A DNA stretch of 64,000 nt from positions 1,763,932 to 1,827,931 of the forward strand of contig JAJEKV010000083.1 of NCBI GenBank assembly GCA_021234155.1, given 5' to 3'. Shown piece after piece: positions 22,030-35,242 of the stretch (position 1 is its first letter; each line of letters starts with the position of its first letter). Under the pieces are notes generated by a model. The model was not told where the DNA came from, made no database searches, and saw only the letters and a list, made by a program, of their open reading frames with translations. This DNA is from Isoetes taiwanensis (taxonomy: Eukaryota > Streptophyta > Lycopodiopsida > Isoetales > Isoetaceae). The position numbers and the translations under genes are program-made.

Positions 22030-23030
22030 GGCAGATCAAGGCTAGTTGATCGGCATCAAAGGTAAGCTTTAGACAGGGAATCGGAAGCAGACCCGGATTC
22101 TATAGTGGATGAGAGCAAGCCAGATTCTACAATAGATGAGAGAAAATTTACAACACATCAAGGTTCCACACTCGGATTTCAGAGATTCTATGCTAGAAAT
22201 GATCGAGACAGAAGGGTATAAGACTATTTTCCTGCTTAGAATCCACTTTGATACCAATATCATAGAAAGCGGACTTCTAGAAAGTTCTTACGGAAGATTT
22301 TGCCAACAATGTTTAGCTTTTTTTGCAAGGAGTGCTCAGGTGCGCCGGATTGAAAGCCCTTTTTCTCAAAATAGGTTGTGTTTAAATTGAAATTGCAGAT
22401 AAGTGTTGAGATGCTTTTTTTTCCTCAAACTTGACGTCAATTAATTGATGCAGGGCCCTTTCTAGAGCCAACATTACTGGTTAGTCTTACATTTATTTCC
22501 AAAAACCTTGAGCCACAATCGAAGCAAGTTTGTAGGGTACATCTTCCCTTTACCAAATAACTGTCTTACAGTCTCTGTCAAATATAGAAACAGATATTAG
22601 GTTTGTCTGAAGATCAGAAAAATAATTGATATCCGTAACACATAGCAGGCTAGAACATGAATGAAAATTAATCTCGCTTTTGCTTCAGACCGACACGCAT
22701 TACCGTTGCCCATTGTAACCATGACAGTATTGTCTGCTTGACAGCGATCCAACAAGCTTGGTTCCTAATAGAATGTTCAGTAGCCCCGAGTCCATCATAC
22801 AAAGGTGAGAGAAATTAGATGGATGATTGGCCATCATGCAGCAGCAGGTATCAAGTTGCTGCCATGCAAGAGCAAGCTCCAGACATAGACCACATGTGCC
22901 AGCATACAACAACAAATTCCAGCATATGCCTGTGGAGACTGTCATTACAAGAGCGACTGGGTTGCCCTATGTCAGTAGCCACTGTAACGTTCAGATATTC
23001 ATGTGCAAACATAAAAGAGCTCTAACAAGA
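22030..23030. other. Gene-free interval between LINE fragments
   Basis: No recognisable gene. Short open frames are present but none resembles a known protein. Confidence 0.4.
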
Positions 23031-23033
23031 TTG

Positions 23034-24480
23034 TTTTTTTTTTTTTTTTTTTCGAAGGACGACAATCTTTATTCACCAACTAAAAACTAGAGCAACATAA
23101 AATGCAAAGACATGATTATAACCCCAGTGGACAAACCGATCCAACTGAGCACAACCACCTTTCTATGCAAAAGAATGAATCTGAAGGTAAGTATGCCAGA
23201 TCAGTACTTTCTTCTCTTGATCAAGAGAAGAACAATTGTAAGCCATAACAATTTTATTTTGCGCCACTGAAGAACAATCTCATCTGCAGTATCTACGCCC
23301 TTAAAGATAAACAACCTCCTTCTCTTCCAGATTGACCATAAAAGCCAGCACATGCGAGATGAAAAGCTCGTTTCTGTAGTTTGGGCCAAGCATCAGGATA
23401 GATAGCAAGCAAAATTTGCTGGCTAGATCGAGATGTGCCAAATAGGGTCAACAACCAAGACCATGCCTGCCGAAGCCACTCACACAAGAAAAAACAATAC
23501 TCAATACTCTCAATCCTTTGCTGGCATAAAGGACAGAGCTCTGAAATCCGATTATCCATTTTATGGACTAACCTGTTGACTCTGAGGCATCTATGGATCA
23601 CTTGCCACCACAAAACTACTACTTTGGGATGAAGCAGCTTATCTCATACCCATATCCAAACACTTTTCCATTGTGGCTGAAGGACCTGAAGATGCCACCT
23701 ATTAGATGGAGGCAGGATTTCAGAATGCAAAAGCAATTTATACACAGAAGACACAAACCGCCCTGGCTGGATATCCTGATGGCAATCCCATACGACTACC
23801 TCAATCTGTGGACTATAATCCTGTGGCAACAATGCAGCAATATGATTCCAGATTACTCTGTCTCATCTATACAACAAGAACTTTGTTCTAAATGCTTCCC
23901 ATGACATGAGATGACCAGACTCATACCAAGCTGCAATAGTGCTGATACCAGCTGCTACCCATCGTCGTTGTGTCTTTGGATGAACAACCACACTTAGAGG
24001 CGCATTCTCTGGAGTGTCCTGCAAAGGAATCCACCAGCATGGCATGGACAATTGAAGACATGCCTCAGGATTAATATGGAAAAGAAACCTAACAGTGTCC
24101 CAAGCAGCAAGCAACCCCTCTAGAAAGGGAGAAGCATTAGGATACGGATGCATATGATAAAGCAAAGCCCAAGGAAGGAGGGGCTTAATGGTGGCCTTAT
24201 GAAATGGGAGACAATGCTGAATCGACTGCACCAACAACCTCAGACCAGGAGAATCATCTTTACCAATGAAAATCCTCCAAATAAACTTTGATATCATGAC
24301 CTTGCTTTGGAGGTGAAAATCCAACATACCAAGACCACCAGCTGCCTTAGGTCTAATGCATTTCGTCCAAGCTACCTTGACCACCGCTCCTAACTCATTT
24401 CCACCCCAAATAAAATTTCTGACGATACGCACAATCTCCTCCATCTTACACTGCGGAGCTAATAGAGCAGACGCCATGTA
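23034..24480 (-). mobile_element. 5'-truncated LINE, C-terminal half with poly(A)
   Basis: The minus strand reads IVRNFIWGGNELGAVVKVAW, TKCIRPKAAGGLGMLDFHLQ, then a zinc-binding segment ISELCPLCQQRIESIEYCFF, and ends near LLWSIWKRRRLFIFKGVDTA. This is the C-terminal region and zf-RVT finger of plant L1-type LINEs. The 3' end is marked by an AATAAA signal and 19 A (T at 23034-23052 on the plus strand). The frame shifts between 23,863 and 23,613. The 5' end is truncated inside the ORF, as is common for LINEs. I could not find a convincing target duplication. Confidence 0.9.
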
Positions 24481-24933
24481 GACATGAGTATGTTAAAGTG
24501 AGTTTCTAAACTCTTAACAATCTACTGTAAACTCTGTCGATGCAATCAGTTTGAGATAGTTCAATGCTTCTACATTTCTCTCGTTCTACACTTCAGTAAA
24601 TTTGTACCATCAGGATTCGATTGTTAGTTCGAAGGATCAAAATTAGCTATAGAATTATAATATTTCATAAACCTGTTGTAATTTCTGAAGGATCCTGCTA
24701 CATCAGGTCAGATTTGTCTTAGAAACTATGGATTTGACCAAAAATATTAGATATCTGATGAGATTCAGAAAATTGGAACCAATCAGTCAGAATATCAGGT
24801 CAGGTGAGATCTGATAAATTTTCAATCAGAAATAACAAAGAAAATATCTACCTCATGAAAACCAGATAACCAATAATCTTTAAGGCCAAACTGACTTATT
24901 TTTCAGAGAAAATTTGTCAAAGACCATGGATGA
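24481..24933. other. Gene-free interval
   Basis: AT-rich sequence between the truncated LINE and the fold-back element. Several ATCTGAT/ATCAGA-like words recur, but I could define no unit. Confidence 0.4.
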
Positions 24934-25490
24934 ACATTAGAGGTAATTTGAGATCTCATTTTGTCCCATTAAGGGATGCTTAAAAAGCCACATCAGCTTT
25001 TTAAACTGTCCAATAAGAGAAGAGCTCCAGTGTATTTTATTCCAGTATTATGTGGCAGCAATAATTAATGCAGTTCTAACTAACTTTTGCAGTGTCATTT
25101 TTCTACTATAACTTTTGATCAAAAACTCCGATTCGAACACTATTTGTGGCAATGGATTCGTCTCCTCAAGATCTTTCTAATGACAACCCATTGTTATATC
25201 TTTTGGGATGTAAATATATAAGAAAAGAGCAAAAAACCATATTTTTTAAGGTTAACACATATGGCTTGTATTGAAATACATCATAACCATATATCACTTG
25301 AAAGATCTTTTCATTCTGCATCTAATGCAACAAACGCCGCAGCATTTTCATGAGTAGATCAAAAGTTATAGGGAAAAAACGACAGCAATGAAGTTGTTAA
25401 TGCTGCATTAATTGCAGTTTGATGTAGAGTACTCATTCTATTGGAGGATTCTTATGGGGACAAAAGGAGATCTCAAATTACCTCTAATGT
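24934..25490. mobile_element. Fold-back element with long imperfect inverted repeats
   Basis: The left end, from 24934, reads ACATTAGAGGTAATTTGAGA and continues TCTCATTTTGTCCC. The right end is its reverse complement with one or two changes, finishing CCTCTAATGT at 25490. A second, inner block pairs 25,058-25,122 (AATTAATGCAG ... CTATAACTTTTGATC) with 25,362-25,425. Together the arms cover most of the 557 bp. No internal protein and no clear target duplication was found, so the superfamily is open; long arms suggest a Mutator-like or fold-back MITE. Confidence 0.8.
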
Positions 25491-25690
25491 TTTTGATTAT
25501 TTCTATCTCAAGAACTTCAACAGCCAGCAAAGAGATGAAAAAGTACCCTTGGACACATTTCGACCGCCTGCAAAGCCTTTGCCATATGATGCAAAGAGAT
25601 GGTCATTGTTTGCATTTCTTTTTTATAGCCTCAGATCCGTTCTTCATTCGGGGCCTGAATTGCATGGCCACTCTAGATTCTGAGATGTGT
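25491..25690 (+). pseudogene. Possible exon relic, unknown
   Basis: Immediately after the fold-back element one frame reads YFYLKNFNSQQRDEKVPLDT, then FRPPAKPLPYDAKRWSLFAF, and later, after a stop, LYEDLESNGLRI. It looks like genuine protein sequence, but I cannot assign it. It may be a captured exon or a pseudogene cut by the fold-back insertion. Confidence 0.3.
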
Positions 25691-28390
25691 TGATTTTGTA
25701 TGAAGATCTAGAATCAAATGGGTTGCGCATCCTGATTGCATGTTCAACTGCCACACGATTTTTTGGCATATTCTAATCTGGTTTTCCTTTATACATGGCA
25801 TGTTTAGTATGTCTTCCTTTACAACAGATGTCTATACACTACTTACTTTTGTATTTAAGTAATCTTTTCTGTTTAGTTGCACATGTTTTCCTTGATACTT
25901 ACACCAGCATTATGGCCTATATACTTGGGGCAATTATAGATGATTTTCTATCTGGGAATTTTATAGCCTCCATTCTCATGTTCTGTCTCATTAAATGAAG
26001 GTTTTATGCTTGTTAGACTTATATTTTGGCTGCCCATAGAATATGGTCATGAAGGTGAAAGCACGGTTGTTCATTACTACATTCCTTGAATAGGTCCCAA
26101 CAAGAACAGCCTTTCGCCTCTCAATTCAAGCATGACAACATACAGATGGCAACATCCTTTTCCTTTGGTCATCTTTGTAAGTTCATATTTGATCTTCTCT
26201 TTTCATTTGCTTCAATTGGTCTCCCCTTAAATCCCTTCTCATTTGGTCCATTTGAAATGCATGGGTCTGGAACATATCCCTTGTGGAGAAATGGTTTCTG
26301 ATCGTGCAGTTCTTTCAGGAGATGGTGCATGGTAAGGTTCATTTATTTGTTTTCTTTTTTAGTTCATCTATGCTCACTGGCAAGGCCCAGCAAGTACGTG
26401 GTTCTGTTTGCTACATTATAGTTATGCAAGTCAATCAAACGTAAGCTTCTGGATTATTTCGTATATGATTTTGTTGGGCTTCCATAAGCTTCATCACAAC
26501 ACCATAAACATGTTTTTGCGTGCATTTTAGATTTGTAAGAGCATCGCGAGGTGTATTTTGGTTTCATGTACAATAGGTTTCATCTACAATAATGCTGCTA
26601 TGTTGCAAACCCATTATAACTAACAACACATTAGAATGTGTTATTCTCATTCTACATATCAACCATTGGGTTGATATTGGCAATCCATGGTCGTCGCAAT
26701 CAACATGTCCTGTACTATAGTACAACTACAATTGGGGGTTCAAATATTGCATGTTTAACTGCATTTTGCATAGTTCAAACCGACAAAAATCATAATTTAT
26801 TGTGAAGATTACATTGAATTATCAAATATCGAATGTTAATGATGGATCCATCTTTAGTAATTTGATAGTAAACAAAGGTCTTTACACAAATCTCCTATAG
26901 GGCCTCACTTCTCAATATTTTGGAAAATCCTCTATATTTCGAGTTGATAATGGGTTCCACTTTTGGAATTTTTGAATTGCACCAAGTTTGACATTCACAT
27001 TATTTTGAACTTGCACGAATTCACTAAAGAGAAATGTTCGCGGCGATAAATTTCTTGTATTAAATAAAACCTTAGTAATTGCCAAAAACATCTATCTAAT
27101 TTGTTGCATAATTCAAAAGATTATTGAAGAAAAACCACAGATAATATATGTAATATTTTTGGAGCTTATGTGAGGCATGTCCATCATATATATTGCAACA
27201 TTATCCTAAGCGGAAAAAGCATCATATATATTGCCGCATTATCCCACGAAAAAGAAGAGAGTAGATTGACACGGAAAAAAAAGGAAAGCTGGTGTCATTA
27301 TGGCTCTAAGATAATCATCATAGATCAATACATAACAAACTTTTAAAATGTTTCTTATGTGTTAGCCCTTTTCATACGCTCCAATAACAGGCCTTCCCAT
27401 GCCGTAGCTTTAAAATGCATATATATGCATAAGGTCTCTCTATCATTCAATTTTATCATTGCAAGTACACATATGCAAGTTACAAAATTTGGATTTCGAT
27501 CAAACCTTTTTGCTTTTTACAGAAGGAGAATAAAACTTGGACTTGGATCAAACTTTTTTGCTATGACAGGACGAATTGGAAGAGGGTGTGCAATTAGCAT
27601 TTCACTGAAACGTGGTAAATCATGGTAAATCAGATCTCCTCTCTAAACAATTTCATTCGTTAAATGACGTCGTTCGAACTTTTGTTTCTACACCATTATT
27701 ATATTGCAAGTGGATATGCTTGGATGCATGACTATGTTAGGCAAGTAGCCTGGACATAAAGTGGCAGCCAAGGAATCAAGGCAAAAAATTTAGTCTAGAA
27801 ATTCTATGCATGCGTCTCGCTAAGACAAAATTCTGGAAGCATGTCCACTTAGATTTAGTTGCCTTCACTCATGGGGATTTTTCTATTGTATATTAGATGC
27901 AACGTATATAGCAGCCCTTAATGTCTGAGTTTGGTTAAAGCTCCAAGAGCCCAAGCTGGGGGATCCTGATTTTTAGGTGTTAGGGGCATATTCAGCTTGC
28001 CTGGAGTGGCAGAAGTGATTCAGTTCAATTCCTAATTGAAAAGACTATATGTATCCTTACTTGATGACACTGGACACATATCATATTTACGAAATGCACC
28101 ACACTTGTTGTGCATGCTTATGACTAAGTTCTTCTGGTCTAATTGCCTTACGTTCCTTTTTGTCCACAAAGAATTTTTTTGGATAGTTGGAAAATTGGAG
28201 CACAAGCCAATACCTAAGTTGAAGCCAAATGGGCTTCTATTCTCCAAGTAACTACTTGAAGAAAGCAGGCTTAAAACAAGAAGGTTAGAATTCTAGGCTT
28301 TTCTATTGCATGTTTTTTTATATGTCAACATGTCAGGAAGAAGAAGCAACATTCATATTGCAAGAATCTGAGATTTTTCCATCGCTTTTA
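25691..28390. other. Gene-free interval
   Basis: AT-rich sequence with scattered short frames. None is recognisable on either strand. A 24-base block ending in TCATATATATTGC recurs twice near 27,180-27,240. Confidence 0.4.
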
Positions 28391-29312
28391 AAAGAGAGAG
28401 GATACTGAAGACTTCCGTTGCGAAGTTGAACTGACAGATAGCAGAGGGCAAATTGTTTGCACTCCTGTACCAGTATCCTTGATTGTCTTGGACACTAGAG
28501 GCATAAGTCCAATGTGGGACAAAACCACCCTATCTTTCTTGCTTTCTTTTGTGTTGGATAACCTGGACTCTAGGTCCAGAGCTTATATTGACATGTATGA
28601 TGACGAATACAAGAATCCGCCTGCCACAGGGATTCAGGAGCTACATGCACTTGTATATGTCATAAAAATTCAGCCTACTGGTGATGCTTCTCTGGTCGAT
28701 GATATTGATCTCAGATTCTCATTTGCCAGTCATCCTAAAGAAGTGCCACATGTTCCAGCACGTAATGAAGAAGAGTCAGATGGGGAGAGCAAGGCCATGG
28801 CTCAGAAACTCTTCAACAACATATTCAGGTATAGCTGGCAAGGCTTGCCAGGCGAAGTAATCATGAGAAACCAGCTGGGGCCTGCCACATGTTCGTATCT
28901 TGTGCATAAGCTGGTACAGCCAGGAACATGAGTGTTTGATTACTTCTCTTGTGGTTCGTTTGGCCGGGCTGCATTGATCCATAAGAGATTCTGTATTGTG
29001 TTCGAAAGTGACCCGAACAAGTGGCAGTGCCTGCAGGAAATTCTTGGTAGGCTTGACCGCCTCCTGAATTCTATCATCGCTGCAGCCCCTGTGACCGAGA
29101 AACAAGGTGCTGTTGTTGAAGAAGTTGTAGATCAATCAACTCATGTGATACCTGAAGAGGAACCCGATGTTGACTATGATGTGATCAAGAATACCAAGTT
29201 CAATCTGGACATTCTCAATGATCTCGAACTTCATTGCCACAGGGTTTCAGGCCTTTCAAGAAGATCCTATGGGCGCTTCATCCAGCCATGGCACTGGCGA
29301 TGGAAAACCTGA
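28391..29312 (+). pseudogene. Possible beta-class amino-methyltransferase relic
   Basis: Near-continuous coding for about 305 residues with one internal TGA at 28929-28931. The N-terminal part reads TPVPVSLIVLDTRGISPMWD. The position of LDTRG matches where N4/N6 DNA methyltransferases carry DPPYG followed by WDK, and WDK is present. After the stop comes VFDYFSCGSFGRAALIHKRF, then ESDPNKW. This resembles the AdoMet-binding motif I (D-x-F-x-G-x-G) followed by the acidic residue. The order catalytic motif then AdoMet motif is that of the beta class. The catalytic tetrad is mutated, so any activity is lost. The assignment is by motif reading only; an unrelated captured gene is possible. The tail is acidic and unstructured. 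Confidence 0.4.
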
Positions 29313-32300
29313 TTCTCCTGAGTGAACTGAATTCTCTCCAGAAATGAAATGTAAATTGTATAATAGTTTGTTTATAGACTCTATCTTCTAAGTCTTAGCT
29401 TGGTTAAATTGTTGTTATTGAGGTCTTTGATTCATTCATGGAATGAATCATTAATAATAGTCGCTAAAGCTTCGTAGCATGAACAAATTGGAAGAAAACC
29501 CACCTTGCCGTCTCAATATTAATGTCTCACTATTAAGGAACAAATATGCAATATGCCTGTTGCTTTTAAGTCTTGCTGTATCGCATAGAAAAAATAAAGC
29601 AACATGGAATGTTGCTTGTGTTCATCACATGTAGAATGGCTCACCTACTGGAAGTTAAAACCCTTGGCATGGCATGTTGACCATATTCATCATGTTGCTG
29701 AAGACTGAAATGTGCCCCATCATTTGCATCATCCACTTTCAAATTGAAAACCTGATAACTAATTATACATATACGTCCTTGTTAACCTGATGTACCTGGC
29801 GGACTCAAAAGTTAGTTGTTGGGCGATTGCCTACTCCAAACCAGATGAGTAATCCCACTAAGAAATCTAGCTGATAATAATGATATTCTAGGCAATACAA
29901 ACATTTATTGTAAAACTTTGGAGCTACAAAGTGAAAATGCAGAGGCACCCAATTACGCAACACATGCAGCTACATATAACTCACCACAACATGAAAATGA
30001 GTACATAAATTTTTGCCAGAGTTTAGAGTTTTAAGTTGGGGACCATATTGAAAAATGAACAAAGCAAGTACTCACAAGGAGCCCAAAAATAAACTACTAT
30101 ATTTAAGCAGTATTAAAACATCTAAAACCCACAATGTATGTGGTTTTCTATACATGAATTTATTTGATAGAAGAAAACCACATGTAATAGTGGTTTGTCA
30201 AAACCAATAGTGGTAGGTGATGTGATTTTAAATGCTGGTTATCAATGCTATAGTGGTTTGTAAAAGTTAGTTGTGGATTCTAAGCAATTTTTGCATGTTA
30301 TAATGGTTCACTAAAACTAGCAATGGCTTTTTAAAATCACTTTTCACATGACAAGTTTCATCTATTATGTCTAGCAATAGTCAATAATGGTTTTTGGATG
30401 GCATATTGATTTGATTTGTTAGAGCAATTGCATTATGGTAGGTTGTTGAAATGCATACAATATAAAGCATTGGTAGCATTCTAAAAAAAAGCCATTTTCA
30501 AGCTTCATATTTTAAGAATTATCCTTATGAGTTGATTTACCTTTCTAAAAAACACGCTAGGTCATTTTTCTATGTGACTCGATTAATTAGAATTCATGAC
30601 CAGACATAATGCAAATATAAATCCTGCAACATGTACTTGTTAGGAACGATTGAGCATATTCACATGTCAACAATGCTTTGATCAACTAATTGCAATAGGA
30701 ATATATATACACCAAAACCATCACACAAATGAGGGTTTGCCCTTTAAGGGCAATTTTAAGTTTCACAAATGGCACATTTTTATGAATCTGCCATTTTCAC
30801 TAGTATAATTGGCAAATTCAAAATTTAGTTTTCATATGGCATGACAATTATACTATTTGTGAAGATACAAAAGGCACATATAATAGTTCTATTTAAGATT
30901 GGCGATCTTTTTTGTCATCAGTGGCTCATTTATAAGTGCCCATCCCACACATAGTTGCAATATGCAAGTGGCATATATATTGGAATGTAGTTTTTTTTTG
31001 CCACCAATTTGGACACACTAATTTTACTTGGTATACAAACTGCAACACCAAAGATAATAATGTATCTCATTATTGTCATTGTCATTGTCATTATGCTTGC
31101 ACAATTCGTTTCGTATAGCAGGAGGGTATTCTCGCAGTGGTTGGAAATATGATTCCCGTATCGTACTGTATGCAGAACCGTAGTTTTTGCAGGGTTTATG
31201 GTGCTTGTTGGGTGTGGCTGCATAATTTCTATTTGAGGCTAGGGTTAAGGTTTACTTTTTGCAATGGTTCAAGAAAAGTAATATTTTTCAGAAGTGGAAA
31301 AGTTTTGGCATGCTGGAATTGATGCCCAGCATCTCTATCTGCACTGGAGCACAGTTTTGTTGTGTAAATTTGTCTGTGGTTTTTCCAGCCCTGAGTTCTC
31401 TAGGGTCCGCAGCATTGGCAAAAGGGTATTTTTGTGTTTGTGTTGCAAAAGGGTGCAAGAGGTTTGGGATGTGTTGGATGTCAATGCATGGAAGCTTTGA
31501 GATTGGCCTGGAGGTTGTTAGGGGATTCCTAGCTCAAATAAGATCTGCACAGCGCCGATTCTGTTGCAGGTGTTCAACCGATTTTGTTGTACGCTGAGTG
31601 GCGTTGTTGCTACTTGAGGCTTTGAGCAACGGTTAGAGGCTTTGGAAAGGCTTGAGGTGATGCCAGGTAGACTTATGCGCTGGTTTATTTATATTTCTTT
31701 TGGTGTGTAGGAGCCCCTGCCATTCCGTGCAGATTCCAAGGCGTAGCCATGGCCAGCATGACTTTTTTCATTCTCCGCTTAAGCTATCTTCTGGCAAGAA
31801 ATTGTGCTGCAAAGGTTTGGATTGTAAATATTTGTGACAGACCACTGGTTTTTGTTAATTTCAGCTGCACCATTGAAATTTTCAAGGGGTTCATGTGGAA
31901 AAAATTAGAGGCCCTTGATCTGAGAATATTCCCCAGATCAATGGTCCACAAAACAAGATAAAAACATCCCATTAATACAGAGATATTTTCTGTCATCATC
32001 ATTGTATTCACAATTGGTGTGCATACCCTAGGGGTTATCTTTCTAAGGCGCACGAGGTTTATAGCATTGTATTGTATACAATCAATTGAACTACATATTT
32101 GGGTGATTGCTGGAAATTCGAATTGACTGAAAGATTAGGGCTTTTTTTTTAGGATGTCTTTTGGCAGCGGTGGAGCAGTCTGTTCTCCTTTCGAGCCCGA
32201 ACAATAAGCTGGCATGTTGCGATCCAAAACGACGTGCTATAGATGCCACACAAACTACTTTTAATGACAAGGCCTTCAACAACAGTTAGGCTTCTAGACA

Positions 32301-34056
32301 TTTTTTTATTAATGCATGGAAAATTTTATGGTTCACTTATTTGGAATCCTCCGTTTCTACATAGTTTTCCCCACATACACCTTTGTTTCAAATTTAACAG
32401 AAAGCTTGGGAGAAATATTTCCCCTTCTCGGTGCTTGGACTTGTTAAAGAATCATTAATGCAGTTTTCATAGTCATTAGCATTGGAAATTTTCACTGGAA
32501 TGGTTCCAGCATGATGTTAAATGTAATATATCTGATTTTATTATTCCCCAAGTCGAAGGCTTACAAGATTCTTGTCAAATAGATCGTACAAGTATTCCAG
32601 TACAAACATTTGCATTGCTTTTATCTGTTTAAGAGTTTCTTTTAGGTTTATCCTGAACCCTCATGTTGAAGAAGTGGTTACCTTCAGAATTACAGAGGAG
32701 ACCACATCTGGCTTTCCAACATCATGTACCAGGAGCTGCAGCTAGTTGCTATACATGACAATTTTGGCTTGAACCATATGAATATTTTCTACTTTAGAAC
32801 ACAGTGGAATGTTGCATGCTATGTCAAGCATGTTTGTGCAACAATATCATATCTTTGCTCTCAACTTCCACACAAGGAGGTCCAGTTTCTTCCTTAGAAG
32901 TAGCCGCATCAGGCTGAGCATGTTGACATTACAAATGGCAGTCATGCAAACATCATTGCCAGGAATGCAGACTTGCAGAAGACAAGGAGGTACCTCACCT
33001 GTTCCATCATCTGCATTCCTTTCTAATGTTGAAGTTAGTATGTGTCGCAGTAATAACTGTAAATAATCTTGCATTGGTTTGTGAGAAGAAGGAATGAATT
33101 GACAGCAGCCATATTTATATTGCTCCATGCAAGCCCTTACATATTGCGTCTGCTCCAGGTAATGTTGGAACTAAATGCTATTCTCTCTAATCAGTTGCCC
33201 ATTTCTTGATTTCGGTTCATAGTGCAATCATCTGCCAAAGAACTTGCTAATTGGTCTGCTAATATTTGTTATACAGCCTTCATCATTGAAATGCTCTATT
33301 TGAAATTGGAACAACCATTCCCGACTCTACTGTTGCACACATTTACGGAGGTTAGAAGTAGTTTTTTCTAATAAAACATTTTTGGGTTGTTAACATTTTT
33401 TCTCTTATTGTTTTAAGTTTCATTCATGTCCTAACTTTGAATACATGTTGCAGTTATTTTAGGTTGTGTTTGCTAAAAGAACCTTGATTTAGTCTCTTGC
33501 ATCTTTCTACGATCAAACCTCTATTTCAAGTAGAACTTGCCAAAATGGAACTCTTGTTTGAGGTTACAGGATTCCGATAGTAAATGTGAATGTGTATCTT
33601 TTTAGGAACCTAACATCTAATTAGACCATGTTTATATTCTTCCTACTTGTCCTTGTAGTGATTGCTTGCATAAATTATGGCTCATTTTGTGGCTGTCACT
33701 CTACTGATCAAAGAACTATTATTGTCTATTTTATATAATTAGACTCGTGGCACATGCTTTTTCTGTAGATAAATGTACTGCATTGATTCCATCAATTTTC
33801 AAAGGTTGTTCTATTCTGAATTCAGGCCCATGCGGTATTGTTTGAGATGCATTCTCTGATATTCTGATGGTTCACATATAGTTCTATGATGCATTGAAGA
33901 TGAGCAATGGCATTCGTGTGCCATAATATTTGTTCATCAAACTCCACGACCATCTCCATGGCGTCCAATTCTGAGATGTCTCTCTTTTTAAGGGTAAGCA
34001 TGCTTTCTACGCAAGTAATGGTGTTAATGCATCTTAATTGATTCTATTGCAAATTA
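29313..34056. other. Long gene-free AT-rich interval
   Basis: No gene is recognisable on either strand over 4.7 kb. The words AGTGGTTT and AAACCAC recur around 30,120-30,340 and again near 41,740-41,900, hinting at an unnamed repeat family. Short open frames here are unsupported. Confidence 0.45.
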
Positions 34057-34545
34057 GGAGATGTCGTCATCAAATATTATATTTTTATTGAATGCAAAAT
34101 CCTGAATAGATGATCATTTATGCACAAGCTGATGCCTCATCCAGGGATAGGTTCAATACGCTGTACGTTTTATATAGAATACATATGAATTGTATGATAC
34201 GACACATATTTGCCGTATAAAATGTGCATACGCAAATTTTGTTTTCCGGCCGGCGACTAAAAAATACGTAAAATACATTTTTTCAAAAAAATACGTATTT
34301 TTTAACTTTATACGTCAGGAACTTAGATTTCATACGTACAGAACCTATCCTTGGCCTCATCGACATCTTTATTCTTGTAAGAAATCAATGCAATATTCCA
34401 TCTTTTTTTTAGGAGATGGCGCCCTACAGTATTACATCTCTGTTTTCATTGAATGCAGGAATCAATTATGGATTATAGCCTTTAGATGATTTATGCACAA
34501 GCTAACACCTCATCAATTTCACCATCATTAATATTCCATTTTTTA
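34057..34545 (+). repeat. Tandem duplication later split by a MITE
   Basis: Unit 1 starts AGGAGATGTCGTC near 34,056, and unit 2 starts AGGAGATGGCGCC near 34,411. Both run through TTTTCATTGAATGCA or TTTATTGAATGCA, GATGATTTATGCACAAGCT and CCTCATC, to a shared AATATTCCAT. The MITE at 34142-34353 lies inside unit 1 at CCTCATC, so the duplication preceded the insertion. Confidence 0.75.
34142..34353. mobile_element. hAT-type MITE with exact 8-bp target duplication
   Basis: The 212-bp element has ends CAGGGATAGGTTC and, reverse-complemented, CAAGGATAGGTTC. The flanking 8 bases GCCTCATC occur at 34134-34141 and again at 34354-34361. CA-starting termini with an 8-bp duplication are typical of the hAT superfamily. 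The interior is AT-rich with repeated TACGT words and no coding capacity, so movement would need a transposase from elsewhere. Confidence 0.9.
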
Positions 34546-35242
34546 AAAGCATCTACTCAACCATGCTTAAGACTGAAAAGAAGCGCGTCAAGAAGTTCAA
34601 ACTTCCACAAAGCCATCAAAGTTTGTCAAGGTATATTATTTTATACGTTTGAAACTTCCTCTTATACTGTGCTTACAAAGATATTGCGATGCAGGAAAAT
34701 TAGCGAGAGGTTCAACGGTATAGATTCAATTGGGCATATCTGCAAGTTCACTACTTTGATGCCCAATATTGCACGGGTTGTCTAAGCGACTTCACAAGTT
34801 CATATTCCATAATATCAAAGTTCTTGAACTTATGATGATGCATGACATGTATTTCTTTTGCTTTTATCTATTAGCTTCTCTTTTCTGGTGGTGCGTAATA
34901 GGAAGTGTTTCTATTGCTTTTATGTATTGGGTTCTCCTTTTCTTTCCTTCTTTGATAACAATGATAACTTTTGGAACTATATTAGCTGAACTGATGCAAA
35001 CTGATGCCTTTATGCTAGTTTACCATTGGAGAAAAATGGAAATACTAGGGTTCAAATCCCTGCACCCATTGCAAAGGCCAATTATGACTACTTCATGACC
35101 ACATTTATTTTATGTAATATTCATCAAGTCTTTCTACTATAAAATACCAATGGAATGCTTAATGAACATTTATTAATTCGTCATATAAATAATACAGATT
35201 ATACTAAAACAAAATTATAATATTTAAATGAAGAAGCTGTTA
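34546..35242. other. Gene-free interval before the first Helitron
   Basis: Contains a possible pol III promoter-like pair (34982-35068) and no recognisable protein gene. The open frame at 34,769-35,098 is hydrophobic but unlike any family I know. Confidence 0.4.
34982..35068 (+). ncRNA. tRNA-like A and B boxes, possible SINE head
   Basis: TTAGCTGAACTGATGC resembles a pol III A box. GGTTCAAATCC at 35049-35059 is a perfect B-box consensus, followed by a CCTGCACCCA-like 3' end. The 5' side does not pair with that 3' stem, so this is not a functional tRNA. A tRNA-derived SINE remnant is possible; chance is also possible. Confidence 0.25.

Noticed and set aside
23010-24520. Target-site duplication of the truncated LINE (AGAGCTCTAACAAGATTG against AAACTCTTAACAATC)
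   Set aside because: The match is partial and interrupted, so I do not claim it.
34982-35068. A complete tRNA gene
   Set aside because: The B box is good, but the acceptor and anticodon stems do not pair and no standard cloverleaf can be drawn. Kept only as a weak pol III-like feature.
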